This document shows, piece by piece, positions 24,001 through 37,200 of a stretch of DNA of 64,000 nucleotides. This stretch comes from Zonotrichia leucophrys gambelii (Eukaryota > Chordata > Aves > Passeriformes > Passerellidae). The translations under genes and the position numbers were made by a program. The notes beneath the pieces were generated by a model. That model ran no database searches. It was not told where the DNA came from and saw only the letters and a program-made list of their open reading frames with translations. The stretch spans positions 37,472,397 to 37,536,396 of the forward strand of contig NC_088172.1 of assembly GCF_028769735.1 (NCBI RefSeq). Direction: 5' to 3'. How positions within the stretch are numbered: the stretch's first letter is position 1; each line of letters opens with the position of its first letter.

Positions 24001-27000
24001 TTGTATTCTCAGTTTAAAAATAACAGCAGGAAACTGCATTTACGGCTTCTCATCACATAATGCAGGGCTAGGCACAGGGTAACCTCTCCTGACTTGTCTC
24101 TCAAGCACTGTCGTTTGGAAATGCAATTTCTAACCCTGCCTTCCTCATTGCCCCATCAGGTCCCAGAGAGGAGGCAGCAGGGAAACACTTCTCCCCACCT
24201 TGGCAAGCACCGCAGGAAGGGTGAAGTCTCACACCCCCCTGCAGCAGAGGTTCAGGTGTGACTTCAGAGGATCCTGAGGAGCACCCTGTGCACAGCAGTC
24301 TGCCCCATGGGATGCCAGGGGTGGGGAGAAAACATTCCCTAGGCCAGTGCTGAGCTGTAGGATGCTCCTCACAGCCCATGCTTTGCACCACGCACACTTT
24401 GCACCATGTGTTGCTGTGTGTGCTGCACAATTAGCAATGCAGGTTACAGTGCTGGAAGCTACAGCTGAGAGCAGAGAGAGCCACGGTGCATTTCCTCCCA
24501 GGCTGAGTGTTTTTGATGGACTGCAAAGATCCATTCTTAATAAAAATAAATGTCTGCAATAAATGCAGCTTTTAAGCTGCACTCCAGTAAATGCGAGGAC
24601 TGAAGGTAAAAATACCACATTAAATTTTATATCGGTAATTCCACAGGATGATCATTTTAACTTGGTTTATACCAGGTCTCATGCAAACCTGTGCCTGGAC
24701 GGGCACAGGGATGACACATAGGGAAGGAACAAGCAATTCCTGCTGTAAGCCAAAGGAACATGCAGGGGTGCAGTCAAGTAGAAAATGTGCCGGTTCCTCA
24801 GCAGCTGAAGGAGATTGCCCTTCCCTCCCCTACACCCATTGCTCCCAGCTGCAGAAAGACTCTGACCTGTCAGCATTTGCAGCCCTGCCTCCAACTCTTG
24901 ACTCCCGCAGAGCTTTGTGTCTCACTGATCTGCATGCCCAACAGTGGTATGTGGAATGGGGAAAAGAGATAAACTTCTTGTGATCTTGTCTGTCTTTTCT
25001 TCAGATGCTGTTCAGGAAAGCACATTTGTGGGGGAATATCCCATTGTTAAACAAGAGGGAGGGGATACCTTTCAGTCAGTAACATGACTGTTTTCCCCTT
25101 TTCTCTGTGCACAGCAGGGCAGCCCTTTGACTGTGACCGCTCAGAGATGATGGTCTGAGGAGTAGGTGAGCAAAAAGAAAAGCACTGTCAGATCCAGAAG
25201 CAGAGCTTTAAACCTGCCTGCTCCTCCTGGGGAGTGTTCAGGGACATGAGACATTACCCATCTCTTCGTCGTGAATATCAAAGCAGCAGTGCAGAGTACA
25301 TGAAAGGTAAGGGTTTAGTGAAGCAGACAGTAGGAATTTTTGCTAATAAAAGCATTGAGCCAATATTCTCTGCATGTCTGTATGTGATTGCCTAATGACC
25401 TCTCATGGTGAACACCCATTTCACCATTGCTCAAAGAAAGGTCAGGATAATTTTTATCTGTGGCACAAAGTTCTTTTACAGTGATTTGCAAACCACTTCT
25501 CTTTTCTTGCCTATTGCTTTGGGGATTGAAATGAGAAGCTGCTTCTCTGAGGGACTCTTTTGCTCGTTTTGACCCCAGGAAGAGAATTTCTACATAGAAC
25601 TCTTGACACTGTCTAGCCAACAGGATATAAGTAGACAGGCCTATTTTCCCAAATCAATCATTCAAGAAAAAATCCAAACACAAATATCTGTGCTAGCTGT
25701 GGAAACCAAAAATGGGATTCATCCCACCTAATTTCAAACCCCAGTTTATCTTCATCTCATTATAGTTGCCTCTGGTCATTTTAACGTGATACCCTGTGTT
25801 GCATCTGCCAAAATATCTCATACACTTCAGCTCATCTAAGTGTTGAGATATTTCCATCTAAGGTGGCACAAGATGACTATTTTAGACAACCAGACTTAGA
25901 TTATGACACCCAAAGGCCTACATTCAAACACTTGGACACAGGTGTCTCCATGGGTGCTGGATGTCTGACCTCCCACGGTGTCAGGACAGATGTGGCCAGT
26001 GTGGTTGAAGGTGTGGGGATGTCTCCAGATATAAATGGTTGAAGTTGTCCAGATATAAATGTAGTTTGTGGTGGCTTTAGTGGCTCTAGTGTCCACTGAT
26101 CAGATCCAGTTTGTCCCTTCCTTGTAGACATCTGTTTTTAAGTATCTAGACCAAAATTTTTCTTGTTTCCGAAAGTTAGGTTTGACTTGTCTACTTTATA
26201 TCTGACACTAGGGTGAAGTTTATCATGTCCTATGTGTACTTGCTTCTTCTAATTATAAAATGAGTCCAGAAAAACTCAAGCTCATGAATCTAGATATCTA
26301 CAAGGCCCTTGTGAATCCTGCACTTGGTTGCTCATGCCTGTGTGCAGTGGGCAGTTCTGTGTTGTCCTGTGCTCCTGGTTAATAGTGCCTTACATTGCAG
26401 AGGAAAGAAATGCCTTTTTGAAAGTGAAAACTCAAGCTTCCTGGGTAAGAAAGATGAGATTCCTGGGCTTGTTTCAGATTCATTGTCAGGTTCCAAGTTG
26501 GACATACTATCCTTTCAGTGTCTCATTCTCCCACATGTCCCACAGAGTCCCCTCCAGGAGCCAGAAGACAACCAGACATGGAAAGCAACTTTCCTGGGAC
26601 AAGGGCAGCTGATTGCAGGATCCAGGTTCCTCACACTCCCATCACCCATACCCAACCACTGCCCCATGTTGTTTCTCCAGCAAAAGTGAGCAAAATATTT
26701 CAGTACCCCTCATTTGAGTAAATTAATATGTTTCCCCCCCATAGTTCCTTGAGTGGTTTGGTTTTGCCAGCTATTTTATGGTTCAGGCATTTTCAGAAGC
26801 AGTTTAAAAAAGCTGAAGAAAATGCAAATACATTTTCTTCTTGAAGGCACTCCCAAGAGGATTGATCCTGAGGTATTCAAAGAGATATTTGTGAGTTTTC
26901 CCTACATAGAGCTGCGCTACAGTGAAAAGTGTACACAGATACAAGAGGGGTGAATGTGTTTATGTTCTGGAGCGTAAAAACATGGATTTCTAATGAGCTG

Positions 27001-29606
27001 TAGTCTCTTGTTGGAAGTGGTAGCCCCATATCACCATCTCCTTGCAGCACAGAAGAAATTTAACTCTCCTCGATAGAACTGAAAGTAGTTGCAGCATCCA
27101 AAACAACATTCAGTGGCATCTGTCACTGCATAGACTTTGTGTATCTTGCCCTGGAGCCACTGTGTCTCCCACTGTGGGAGATGACAGTTTTCCCTCAGTG
27201 ACATCACTTTGTACCTGAGATATGCAATGCAAAAAGTTGGTTCATTTATTTAGTTTACTATCCTGCAGAGTAAGACTTCATGTACTCCCAGACTCATGCT
27301 CTCCTTCACTCCTCATATGACTTTTGTTGCTTTGTTTCAAACAGACCTGATGGAGCACAAGAGCAAGGAGTGCAAAGGCTGCAGGTGTAGTGGAAATATG
27401 TAAAAGATGGAGATGTGAGACCCAGTTGTGCTCCTACAAGACAATGAGAGCAGAATACACAATATAAAAGTTTGATGCTGGGAAAAAATCTTGTGAGACC
27501 TGACACCCTCCCAGACACCAGAATCAGGCAGTTACAGGTCACCAATGTCACCATCTATAGAAAACCAAGCATCCTTGTCTCCTCTGCTCAGGAAACCACC
27601 TGAGGCTGTTCCTATAAATGCTGTGGTTGACTTTGTGCCTGCCCCATGGGAGCTGAAGGAGGTGCAGCAGCCAGTCTGGGCATGGGTGGCGCTCTGCTGG
27701 GTGGCTTTCACATCTTGGAAATTGGCACATTTCTCTTTGCAGGTGCTTTCAGGCCTTTGCACCTGCATGCCTCCAGCCTGTGCTGAAGATTACCCTGCAA
27801 CAGCAAATGTAAAGTGCTTAATCAAATAATTTGCCAGAGGATCCAAATCAAACAGAGTTAAAGCAAGGAAACACCCTTTTACACTTGCAAACGTGTCTCA
27901 GTGAGCAGAAACCCATCAATGTGTCTGCCACAGGTGCTTTGCTGGCTGCTGCAGGTTCAGGAGTGTCAGAAGGGGTCCTGCAGCAGGCTTGCTCTTCAGG
28001 TGCTGAGATCAGGTCCTGGTATTTTCAGTCACTGCATTGGGGTGAGAAAGGACTGGGCAGCAGGCAAGCAGTGTCTGTGCTGTATCCTGCCTTCTTCTCC
28101 CTCCCAACACCTGGTGCCTTAATGAAGAGACAGGGAGCTGGCAGGAAAAAACCACAGGATTCTTCAAAATCCAGACAAAAACCGTTGATGGTGTCTGCAC
28201 CTTCTTTTGTTACTAAGAGCAAAAGAAAGGGAAAATGGTTCCCAGTGCCTTCTTAGAGCCTGATTATTTTTTTTAAGTTAAATTCATCAGCAGTGACAGT
28301 GCTGTCCTTGAGGAGGTGTTCTTTTGAAGGATAGCACCCTGGTGACAGCAGGTAGAGCAGTAGCTGCATGCCCCTTCTCACTCAGGTTTGCTTAATGAGC
28401 CAGAAGAACCGGCAAACCCAGGCGAGAATGGGACCCCCAGGAGCAGCCGAGGCCAGCCTCGCCTCCTGATCTTGCCTTTCTTCATTTGGCCTGACATTTT
28501 TGTTGCAGATGTGCAGCCTGTAGCAGGGAGATGGGGGAATGAAACTTTATGGAGAGTGAGTGAGTACAGGCAGAGCACCAAAGGAAAGATGTGAAAAATG
28601 GATGAGCGAGGCTGTGAGAGTGGCAAGGGTCACTCTGCAGAGGTGGCAAAGGCAAATGTGCACAAAGAAGGGACAAAGCAAAGGCAATTCCTTCCTTGCC
28701 TCTCTATCTTATGTGGGGCTAGTGGCCCCACCTCTGATATTGCAAAGAAGCAAGAAGAAATACAGCAGGCTTGGTGTCCAGCCTTGGTGAGCTGCAGGCG
28801 TGGGAGGGGTTCCACTTGCAGATCTTTGCCTCAGACTGTGGTTTACCATTTGCAAGACAAGGTCCCAGAAAAACAACTTGGATCCCTCCCCTCATTGTCC
28901 TGAGACTTCCTGCCTCAACTTCTGTGTATGCACAGGTGCCATTTTGTTTTGCTAAAAAGACCCTCTTAAAATCCTCTGTCCTGAAATCCTGGGGTGGTAA
29001 AATGGGCTGCTGAGGGATCTGTCCAGGAGCTGTGCAAAACTCCCTCTGGGATCTTGGAGAGACAGGATGGAGAGCTAAGGCCAAGGGCTGAGTATTATAA
29101 TTTTGGTATTTATGATACAAATAGATGCTCCTGCAGACTTCCAAGCTCTACTTGCCAGGCCTTCCCATCAGGCTTCCTCCACTTCATTTCCTCGCCTCCC
29201 CTGCCTGATCTGAGCACCCTCCCCTTGGTGCTGGCAGGCTGCAAAGTCTCCAAAGGAGATAGGTCCTCCCCTCACTGCCTCCACAGTCATCATACTCCTG
29301 CTTAGGTGGCTCATGAGACCCTGCATCCATCCCCAGCATCCCTCTGGATGTAGGGATGTGTAATGGAGGGCTGCTCCCTTTCCAGGCCGCAATCAGCCTC
29401 CACCTGCTTCTCTGCCACCCTGCCTTTGACCATCTGCAACTGGGACTGAGTGAACTTTCCAGTGACTGGGAGGACTGTAACACAGCACATCATTCCTCTC
29501 TCCCTGACCTACCAGCTGTAATTTCCAACATCAAGATCCTCAGCTTTCAGTTTTCTCCAACTCTGACCCCAAGTGCTGGAGATGTAAAGATGTCTGACAG
29601 TCTGAC

Positions 29607-29626
29607 ATTAATTAATTAATTAATTA
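29607..29626 (+). repeat. ATTA tetranucleotide repeat, five copies
   Basis: Five perfect ATTA units form a self-complementary 20-bp stretch in the SCML4-SEC63 interval. Confidence 0.9.
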
Positions 29627-32600
29627 TATGGCACTGAGGCTGTGATTCTGAACCAGCAATTTAATTTAAACTGGTCTGATCCCTGAAATCATCTGTAATT
29701 AACAGAAAGAATCCCTAGAACAGAAACTGGAGTCAAGTTGAAAAATTCCCTGTCTTCCCCAGATTCAGATTAATAAGAAATATAAGCAAACTTTATATGG
29801 TAAACGAGAAAATTGTCATGATGTACAGCTTGAGGTGGTCTGGATGTTTTGTGTTGGCATTTATTGCCTCCTGTGCTACTCTAAGTGGTTTACACACTGG
29901 CATCCTGAGTTACCTTGGCAAGTAAGTACATTTCTAACACAGAGACAACCCTTGTCCTGAGTAGAGTTGCCCTAATTCCCCATTGTGAGCTCCTTTCTTG
30001 AGTTCATAATATGGGATAAAATCTCCATTTTTCCTTCTTTCCCAGATTAAACCTACTACATGAAATCACCAGGGCTAATGTGCCTGTTTTGGAAAAAAGA
30101 TGTGGAACTCTCCCCTCTTTCCCACTGAAATATGCCTTGCAGGCAGTCCCCTGCTTCTCCAGATGTCATCCCAGCAGCGTGCTGGGGAGCCCTGAGGTGC
30201 TTGGGGTGCTCCTGCACCAGCCCATGTGCTGCCTCCCATTCCCCCACCAGGAGCAGCCAGCCCCTGACTCTGGGAGGGTTTCCCGTGCTTACCACAGATA
30301 TCTGTCCCAAGAAATAAATTAGCCCCCTAAATCTGAAGAACTGATATTACAAAAGTCAGTAGGGAAATATCTTCTTTTGGGCAGAGGGCAGAAATTTCAC
30401 ACATTTCTCACATAAAGTTAACTTTATTCCTTAGGGATGTGATGTACTTTTATATTACATTTTGAGAAATAATACTTATAAAAGATTCATAGTTTTCTGG
30501 CATAAACTGGAGTAGCTCTTACGTTTCTGTCTTTAGAGATTTCAGGGACCATGGATTCCGAAGATGCTGAAAGCTTCCACTTCCATGCATGAGAGATACA
30601 TTTATATTCAAATCACATTTTAACATTTTAATTGGACAGCATGAATAAGAGGATATTAATTTAATAATTAAGTTCAGGAATAAGAAAAGCATGTGCATTA
30701 CTGACTACAGCCTGCTGTGTTAACTTGGACTGTTTGAGAACCAGGTGGTCACCCCAGTGCCACTGCTTCCCACTCCAGCAGAAAAGCTCTGGTCCCTCAG
30801 TGATCACCTGACAGGCTGGCAGAGGGTAGTGGGGAAGTTTCGGGCCATCAGCTGTGATTATTTTGCTGGCAAAGAGCCCCTTTTGGGAAGGTGAGTTCTG
30901 GCCACTCCCAGGCTTGCTGTCTGCCTGGACACTGGATCTGTGCCTGGGGAAGGCTGCAGTTGGCTCTCAAAGTGCAGATTAGATACATCTGGAATAATAA
31001 AAGCATCCTGGGAAACTTCAAAATATTCCAGACCTAAGACTGAAGCATGGGAATATCATGCAGCAAGTTTGCAAGGAGCAGCTCACTGTGACTGGGGAGC
31101 AAAGCTTTGCTAACTGGGGCTGATTGTTAAAGGACAAGCTCTCTAAAGTTTGACTATACCTGTAATTCATTTTCTAAATAAATATATAACCTTGACTTTT
31201 CAGAACTGTTTTGATCCATTTCCTTCTCCAACTACTCACCATTTTCTGTTTTCTCAATGATTTTTACATTGTGTTTGGCAACAACCCTGTTTTCATCACC
31301 TAGAAACTCAATATTCAGTGTAAAACCTCTCCAGCTGGCTCGTGTGTCAGAGCCTGCATACCTTCGGCAATAGAATCTGCAAAATTGTACTGATTAAATT
31401 TCTGCTTTTGCTGCTATTTAAAAAACACACCCCAGATGAAAGGTGCCTCTGAATGAATTTTCAGTAGGTTTGTGCTTGCAAGGGCCTGTCAGTAGAAGGC
31501 ACCCTTCCAAACCTGATCCAAGAGCAGCTAACAGGAAGCTTTCAGACATTTTATGGAACCAGAGTTTGGCCCCTGTGTAATCTGACAGTGGCTGGTGAGA
31601 GCAAACACAGAGCACTAGCAGAAGGCATAAGTGCTCTTGCAGTGCAGCTTAAACCTGTGCAACAGGGCTCTGCGGGACCAGAGAGGAACTTGCATCGCAT
31701 ACTCAGACCCTGCACATGGAGTTTTCCTCACCATTGCATTGTTTACTGGTGCTCAATGTGTCACTGTTTTCATATTTTCTATGTCTGTAGCACCGAATTG
31801 GCAAGAGATTTCTAGAATGGCAATGTCATCCATTTCTGGCTACACTTCTTACTAAATGGGACAACAACTCTGGTCACAAAGACAACTCCTCACAGTTCCA
31901 TGGAGATATCAGGGGCTGCCAAGGAAGAAATGCCTTCATGCACAGGCTGAGGCACACGCAGCCTGAGGCTGACAGCAGCCACCCAAGGCAGCAAATTCTG
32001 ATGGACCACAGAGGTTTCTGTGCTCAGCAGGAGCTCTAGGAGCTGCTCAGTGTCTGAGGACTGTCCCACTACATGGATCACCAGAGGAGCCACACACAGA
32101 ATGATTGGTGGCACCTGCCTTCCTCAGGAGACCTCCCTCCATCACCGGCCAAGCACAGTGGGCACTTGGTGAGAAGGGCTCGGGTGCCTGCACAAGCCCT
32201 GGCCAGAAGGGTGGACTGTCCTGCTCCCCCATCACCTGAATCCCCTTAATCAAAAGCCTTCATAAAGCCCCTCCATGCCCCAGGCACGCTGCTTCACTGC
32301 AAAGTCATTTCAAAATTGTTTGATAAAATATTTCAGCTTTTAACCTCTTTCTTCTGCCAGTGAGAAAGCACAAATGAATATGAGACAAATAAAATATCTA
32401 CAGGTCATAGTCCATTCTGCCTGCCCCTCTGCAGGGGATGCTCACAGTGGATGGAGGTAAGTCATCCTTTTTTATTGTTTGTGTGTGTGACCACATAATT
32501 TATGAACAGATCATAAGCTCTTTGTGGCAGTGTGTGAGACAACTAGTATCTATCTCTTCATGAAATCTCTGTGATATTGCAAAGGAAATTAAAAAGCAGA

Positions 32601-34116
32601 TTGAAAAGCTTCTTACGTCTCTCTTGAAAATCCAAACCAGTCTCTAAATGTGGATCCTGTGTGTTTCAAATGCCCACAGTAGAACAGGCAAAGTGGCCCT
32701 TTTTGCAAACTCCTCCCTCTGCACCTTAAAGCCCAAAATCAGATTTACTCTCTTGTGGTGTAATTCACATGGGATCCAATGCAATCAATGTCATCATCCC
32801 CCAAATTCTTTGTCAGAAGCTATTTTCTCTGTTCAAAGTTTATCCTATTTTCCTTGCAAGTTTCTCCCTCATCAGGAGGCTGTGGCATGGTGCCATCCAT
32901 AGCACATGATGATTAAAGCCTCCTGAGTACCTGGAAGAATTTTAGACTTTATTTGTTTAATTTTCCTCCCACTTTCCTCTAATTTTACATTCCCTTATGG
33001 AGTCTCCTGGCCTTCCCAGCCCATCTTTTCTCCTCTGATGCTTAAAGGAACCTGCATTAACTAACCTGAGCAGCCCCCTCTGGCAATCACAGGCAGCATG
33101 ACCAGAGTGTCAGACTTTTCACTGTCCCAAAATTAGCATAAGAAACTGGCATATGGACTGTGACTGTAGGCAAATGTGACCTTTTCAGAGGCTGACTTTA
33201 TTTATTTAGTCTGCTGCCATTTATTTCTGAGTTAAAAAAACAAACAAACAGAAAAGTCAGGGATATAGTGCACTGTCTCCTGGACCTACTAACAATAAAT
33301 AATTACAATACCTCTGACTAGCAACATTTCTTCATGGAACAGTAATTAAGATTGTAGTCACTGCCTGGGACACAGGCTGAGTACACAGCAGGACCATCAT
33401 TAGCTTTTTCAGTTCCTCTGCACTTTCATTTAGGTGGTACAGGGCCAGACACGAGTGCCCCCGTGGTTGTACATGTTCCTGCATGCTTGCCCTGATGGGA
33501 GAAATAACTGAGTGGCACACACAGCCCTGTTTGCCACTGGACCTGTACATCACATGTTTCTATCATCTCTCATCATTTCAGGGAAAACCAGCTCGTGGGA
33601 GGTTTTAAAGCACGCAGATGGGCATGCATGGCAATTTTTGCCTGCTCTGAAATGCTCTCTCCCTCTCTGGCCTCAGGGACTATTTCCCTTGGCAAAGCCT
33701 CCCACAGGGTTTGCTGTTAGCTGTGCTCTTTGAGTCGTGCTCTGAGTGCCCCCTGAGCACACCTGAGAGGGGCTGGAGCCTCACTTCTTTCTTCTTCCAG
33801 CTCCCTGCCTGCCCTGAGGCTTTCACCCAGGCAGGAGGATGGGCCTCTGTGTGCTCATCATCCCCTCCGTATGTCCCTCTGCACGAGACCCCTGTATCTG
33901 CAGAGCTAGATATTAATCAGTTTGAGAGAACACACCAGCTTCCAAATTAATTAGAATAAATCACCCACCAGAAGTCTCAATCAGTCCTGCTCTCCTCATT
34001 TCAGAGAGGAGGCTGCTCCTGCATGGCTACCTCCACATCACACATCCCAACCTCCCTTCATTTTCTCCTCATCACACAGCAGCTTACTGCCTACCCAGGT
34101 AAATAAATACTGCAGC

Positions 34117-34225
34117 ACAGAATCACAGAAACATTTGGGTTGGAAAATACCTCAGAGGTCATGGAGTCCAACTGCTAACCCAGCACTGCCAAGCTCACCA
34201 CTAAACATCAGCCCTTCCCTGGACA
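34117..34225 (-). mobile_element. CR1 LINE 3'-end fragment
   Basis: The plus strand reads CACAGAATCACAGAAACATT, GGGTTGGAAAATACCTCAG and GGTCATGGAGTCCAACTGCT, a reverse-complemented CR1 3' terminus in the SCML4-SEC63 interval. Similarity fades after about 110 bp. Confidence 0.8.
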
Positions 34226-37200
34226 GACCCTCTTGCTCCGTGTGTTCTGAGCTCCTGGAGAGACAAGAGCCCTGGCACAAGGTTACTGGTAGCTCTCCTG
34301 AGCAGATCTTTCTCTTTGACAAAGACAGATCCCTGAGTTTCTTTGCCATCTCAGCATCTCAGGTCCCTGCTGTCGGCAGAGGCTGCCACTGCCAAGCATG
34401 TAAAAATAATGGGTAAAGAAAAGAAACAAATCATGATTTGTGCAATATTGTCTCCCAGCTCAATAATCTCATTTAATTAGAAATCAGAGGTAACAACCAT
34501 GGCAGGTAAATTTAATATATTGAAGACTGAAGGAATTTCACGATCTCTAATAATCTAGTTAAGAAAAATGTCCCTGAAGTTGCAGGTTTCTCCCAGGTGT
34601 CTCTCCCCATACCACACAGCTCCATCCCAAACTAACCATCCCAGAGCACTGGCACAGGCCACCAGCACATTTTGTGTCTGCTGCAGGGTGCCCTGACACA
34701 CCCAAGCTCACGAGTGCAGGTGTAGAAGGAACACAAACCTGTGGTCAGCCAGGGTCAGGAGCAGGCTGAAATAGCAACACTGTGGTCAGTCCCATCAGCC
34801 TAATCACTTGATTCATTTTTGTTCCAGAGGAAATTTACCCTCATCTAGTCAGCTGTGAATAAGCGAAGAGTTACATTTTCTGGTTTTTTAGCTTCACCCA
34901 AGAAACACATGTTCTGAGAGGCAAGCATATTTGTACAGGCTTAACTTCAGTGACCTGATGCCACTACAGCAATCCCAAGAGGAACACAACATGTTAACAC
35001 GTGTCCAAAGGTTTTTGAGCTGAGCTGGGGGCGCAGCAGGACTGGCACCCCCCAGGCACACTGCTTTCACACATATGGAAAAGGTGGAAAAAAGCCATGC
35101 AGAGGGGGAACAACAACAGTTGTTTTCCCAGAGCACACCCTGCCCATGCCTGCACCCTCCCCAGTGAGGCAGGACCAGTCCAGCAGTCCTGGGGTCTCCA
35201 GGCAGGGAAAGCAGCAGCAAAACTCCCTTTGCACACGGGGACATCCATTTTTGTGGGAAGGGAAACAAACTACACCACACATGTGAGTAGAGCCCAGCCA
35301 TGCTGCACACTGACCTACATGAACGGGACTTCCCAGGTAAGTGAGTGAAGGCAGGAGAACCAAGCCTGACAAAACCTGAAGGGTCATTGCAGCCCCTCCT
35401 GAAAGGTAGCAGCATTGGGGCACACAGCAGAGCCTTTGGTTGGGAAATGGGGAGCACTCCCAGCCACACTGGGAGCTCCACAGAGACAGAGACATCATCT
35501 CCTCGCTCTTGCCTTCCACCAAGCAGAGCTGCCCTCACTCCCATGCAAAATGCCAGTTCAGCCGAGATTTAACCCTGAAAACTTCCCTCCTTTGTGTCCC
35601 ATTAAAGCCTGAGGGACTGCAACCACCACCAGCTCAGAGGTGACACAACAACCTACACAACAAGCAGCATCCTCTCTTCCCACACTTTAAGGAAAACTGC
35701 TCATATATCAGCACCAGAGCGGTGGTTTAGATTGCTCAGCGTCCTCTTGAATAACTAAGCAGCAGTGAGTAATATGTATTTACATACATTATGGTCTATT
35801 CCCCCAGTGGAAGGCGATTTGTGCAGATAACTTCCATTAATGTTAAAGGGAGTCACTCACATAAATCCTTGGCACATTAATAGCCCATGAGCCTCCTCTG
35901 TGTAGTAGTTCGTGTTGCTGCATTTAGCGAGCGCGATAGGAGCGCAGCCAACTTAATATGCAAATAAATTCAAGTATTTACTGAGCCATAAGAGATAGTT
36001 ACCAGGCACATCTCATTCATCCTTTACGGGCAAATAGATGGAGGTTGCCAGATTAAATCGGGAGATAAATGCTACAAACATTTTTTTTAAGGCAACAGGG
36101 TACTGAGTCTCCACATATACATAAATAATGATCATAAACAGTTTCTTGAATACATCTCCTCTTCTACTTGTTTTACTCTGTGAGTGTCTTTACTACACAT
36201 CTGCACTGAAGCACCATTTGTTGCATTGCTGTTGCCTGACAGTGGCACAGGACACTCTATCCCTCAGGGATAGAGGAGGGCCATGCACCATCCCTGCTCA
36301 CTCACTCACCACCTCCCTGGCAGCTGCACAAGCTGCAGGAAGGGAACACTTTCACTTTTAAAAGATGGGCCACCCACTACAACTCCCTTTTTCCCAGCAC
36401 CCTTCCTTTATTGGCACCTGGTGCAGGAAAGAAAGGTGAGACTTTTTGTGCCGTTTCTTTCACAGAGGTTCTCTTGAGAATCTGCACTGGGCATTTACAA
36501 AACAAGAGCTCTCACCAGGTCTGTACTTTTCTGAGGCAGAAAACAGACATCTTCTGTGGGAAACAGATCTTAAAAATGCATCAGATGCAGTATTACCGAA
36601 GTCCTCCTTCAGTTCCCTCTGCATGATTTTTTAGATGCCATGCCAAATGGATGTGCCCTCAAGATATTTCTTCCTGGGGGTAATGAATGAAGTAACACTG
36701 ATTCACTTCATTCTTTCTGATGGAGAACAAGAAAAAATTCTCTATCTCTATTCAGTTCAATAGGAAAGTTCACGTGCACATGCAAGCTCATGGAAATATG
36801 CAGATACATATATTTAAAGGCCTTATCTATCATTAGACTCCACAGCATCTGCTGGGCTGCAATCCTATTGATGCTGTGGGGTTTTTCATAGGAGTCACCA
36901 ACAAACCCCTGAAGTGATCCTGGAATCTCTGTGATGGCTCTGGGCTGCTGTATCTGCCCAAGCCTTAAAGCACAGCACTTTGTGCAGGCATTTCCCCACA
37001 GAGCCAGAGCCAGGCACAGTGGCAGCTCAGCTCAAAACCAAAAAATTATAGCAGAGACAAAAGAAAACCTCATGATCTCTCAGGTCCTTTAATATGGAAC
37101 CCCTATTTGTAATATTGCCCTTTGGATTCTTCCTTAGCTAAAATCCCAGAGCTGTCTTTTGCCCTGTTCAGTGCCTGTCTCTCCTTTCAAGATGTCATCT

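Larger units (their letters stand above)
20612..34116. other. Upstream of SCML4 coding start, no coding exon seen
   Basis: About 13.5 kb carries only a doubtful CR1 remnant (21000-21070), an ATTA repeat (29607-29626) and ordinary unique sequence. Untranslated SCML4 5' exons may be hidden here but cannot be called from sequence. Confidence 0.5.

Noticed and set aside
25900..26130. Degenerate internal repeats (CCAGATATAAATG twice) suggesting a transposon
   Set aside because: Only a short doublet; no terminal structure or recognised family.
26753..26953. Plus-strand open frame of 66 residues that looked briefly like an exon
   Set aside because: No recognised homology and no convincing acceptor and donor pair in frame.
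34894..35544. 216-residue minus-strand open frame, the longest in the window
   Set aside because: The product is rich in Cys, Ser and Leu, has no recognisable domain, and overlaps open frames in other frames. It looks like chance in a GC-rich stretch. A homology search showing conserved orthologues would overturn this.
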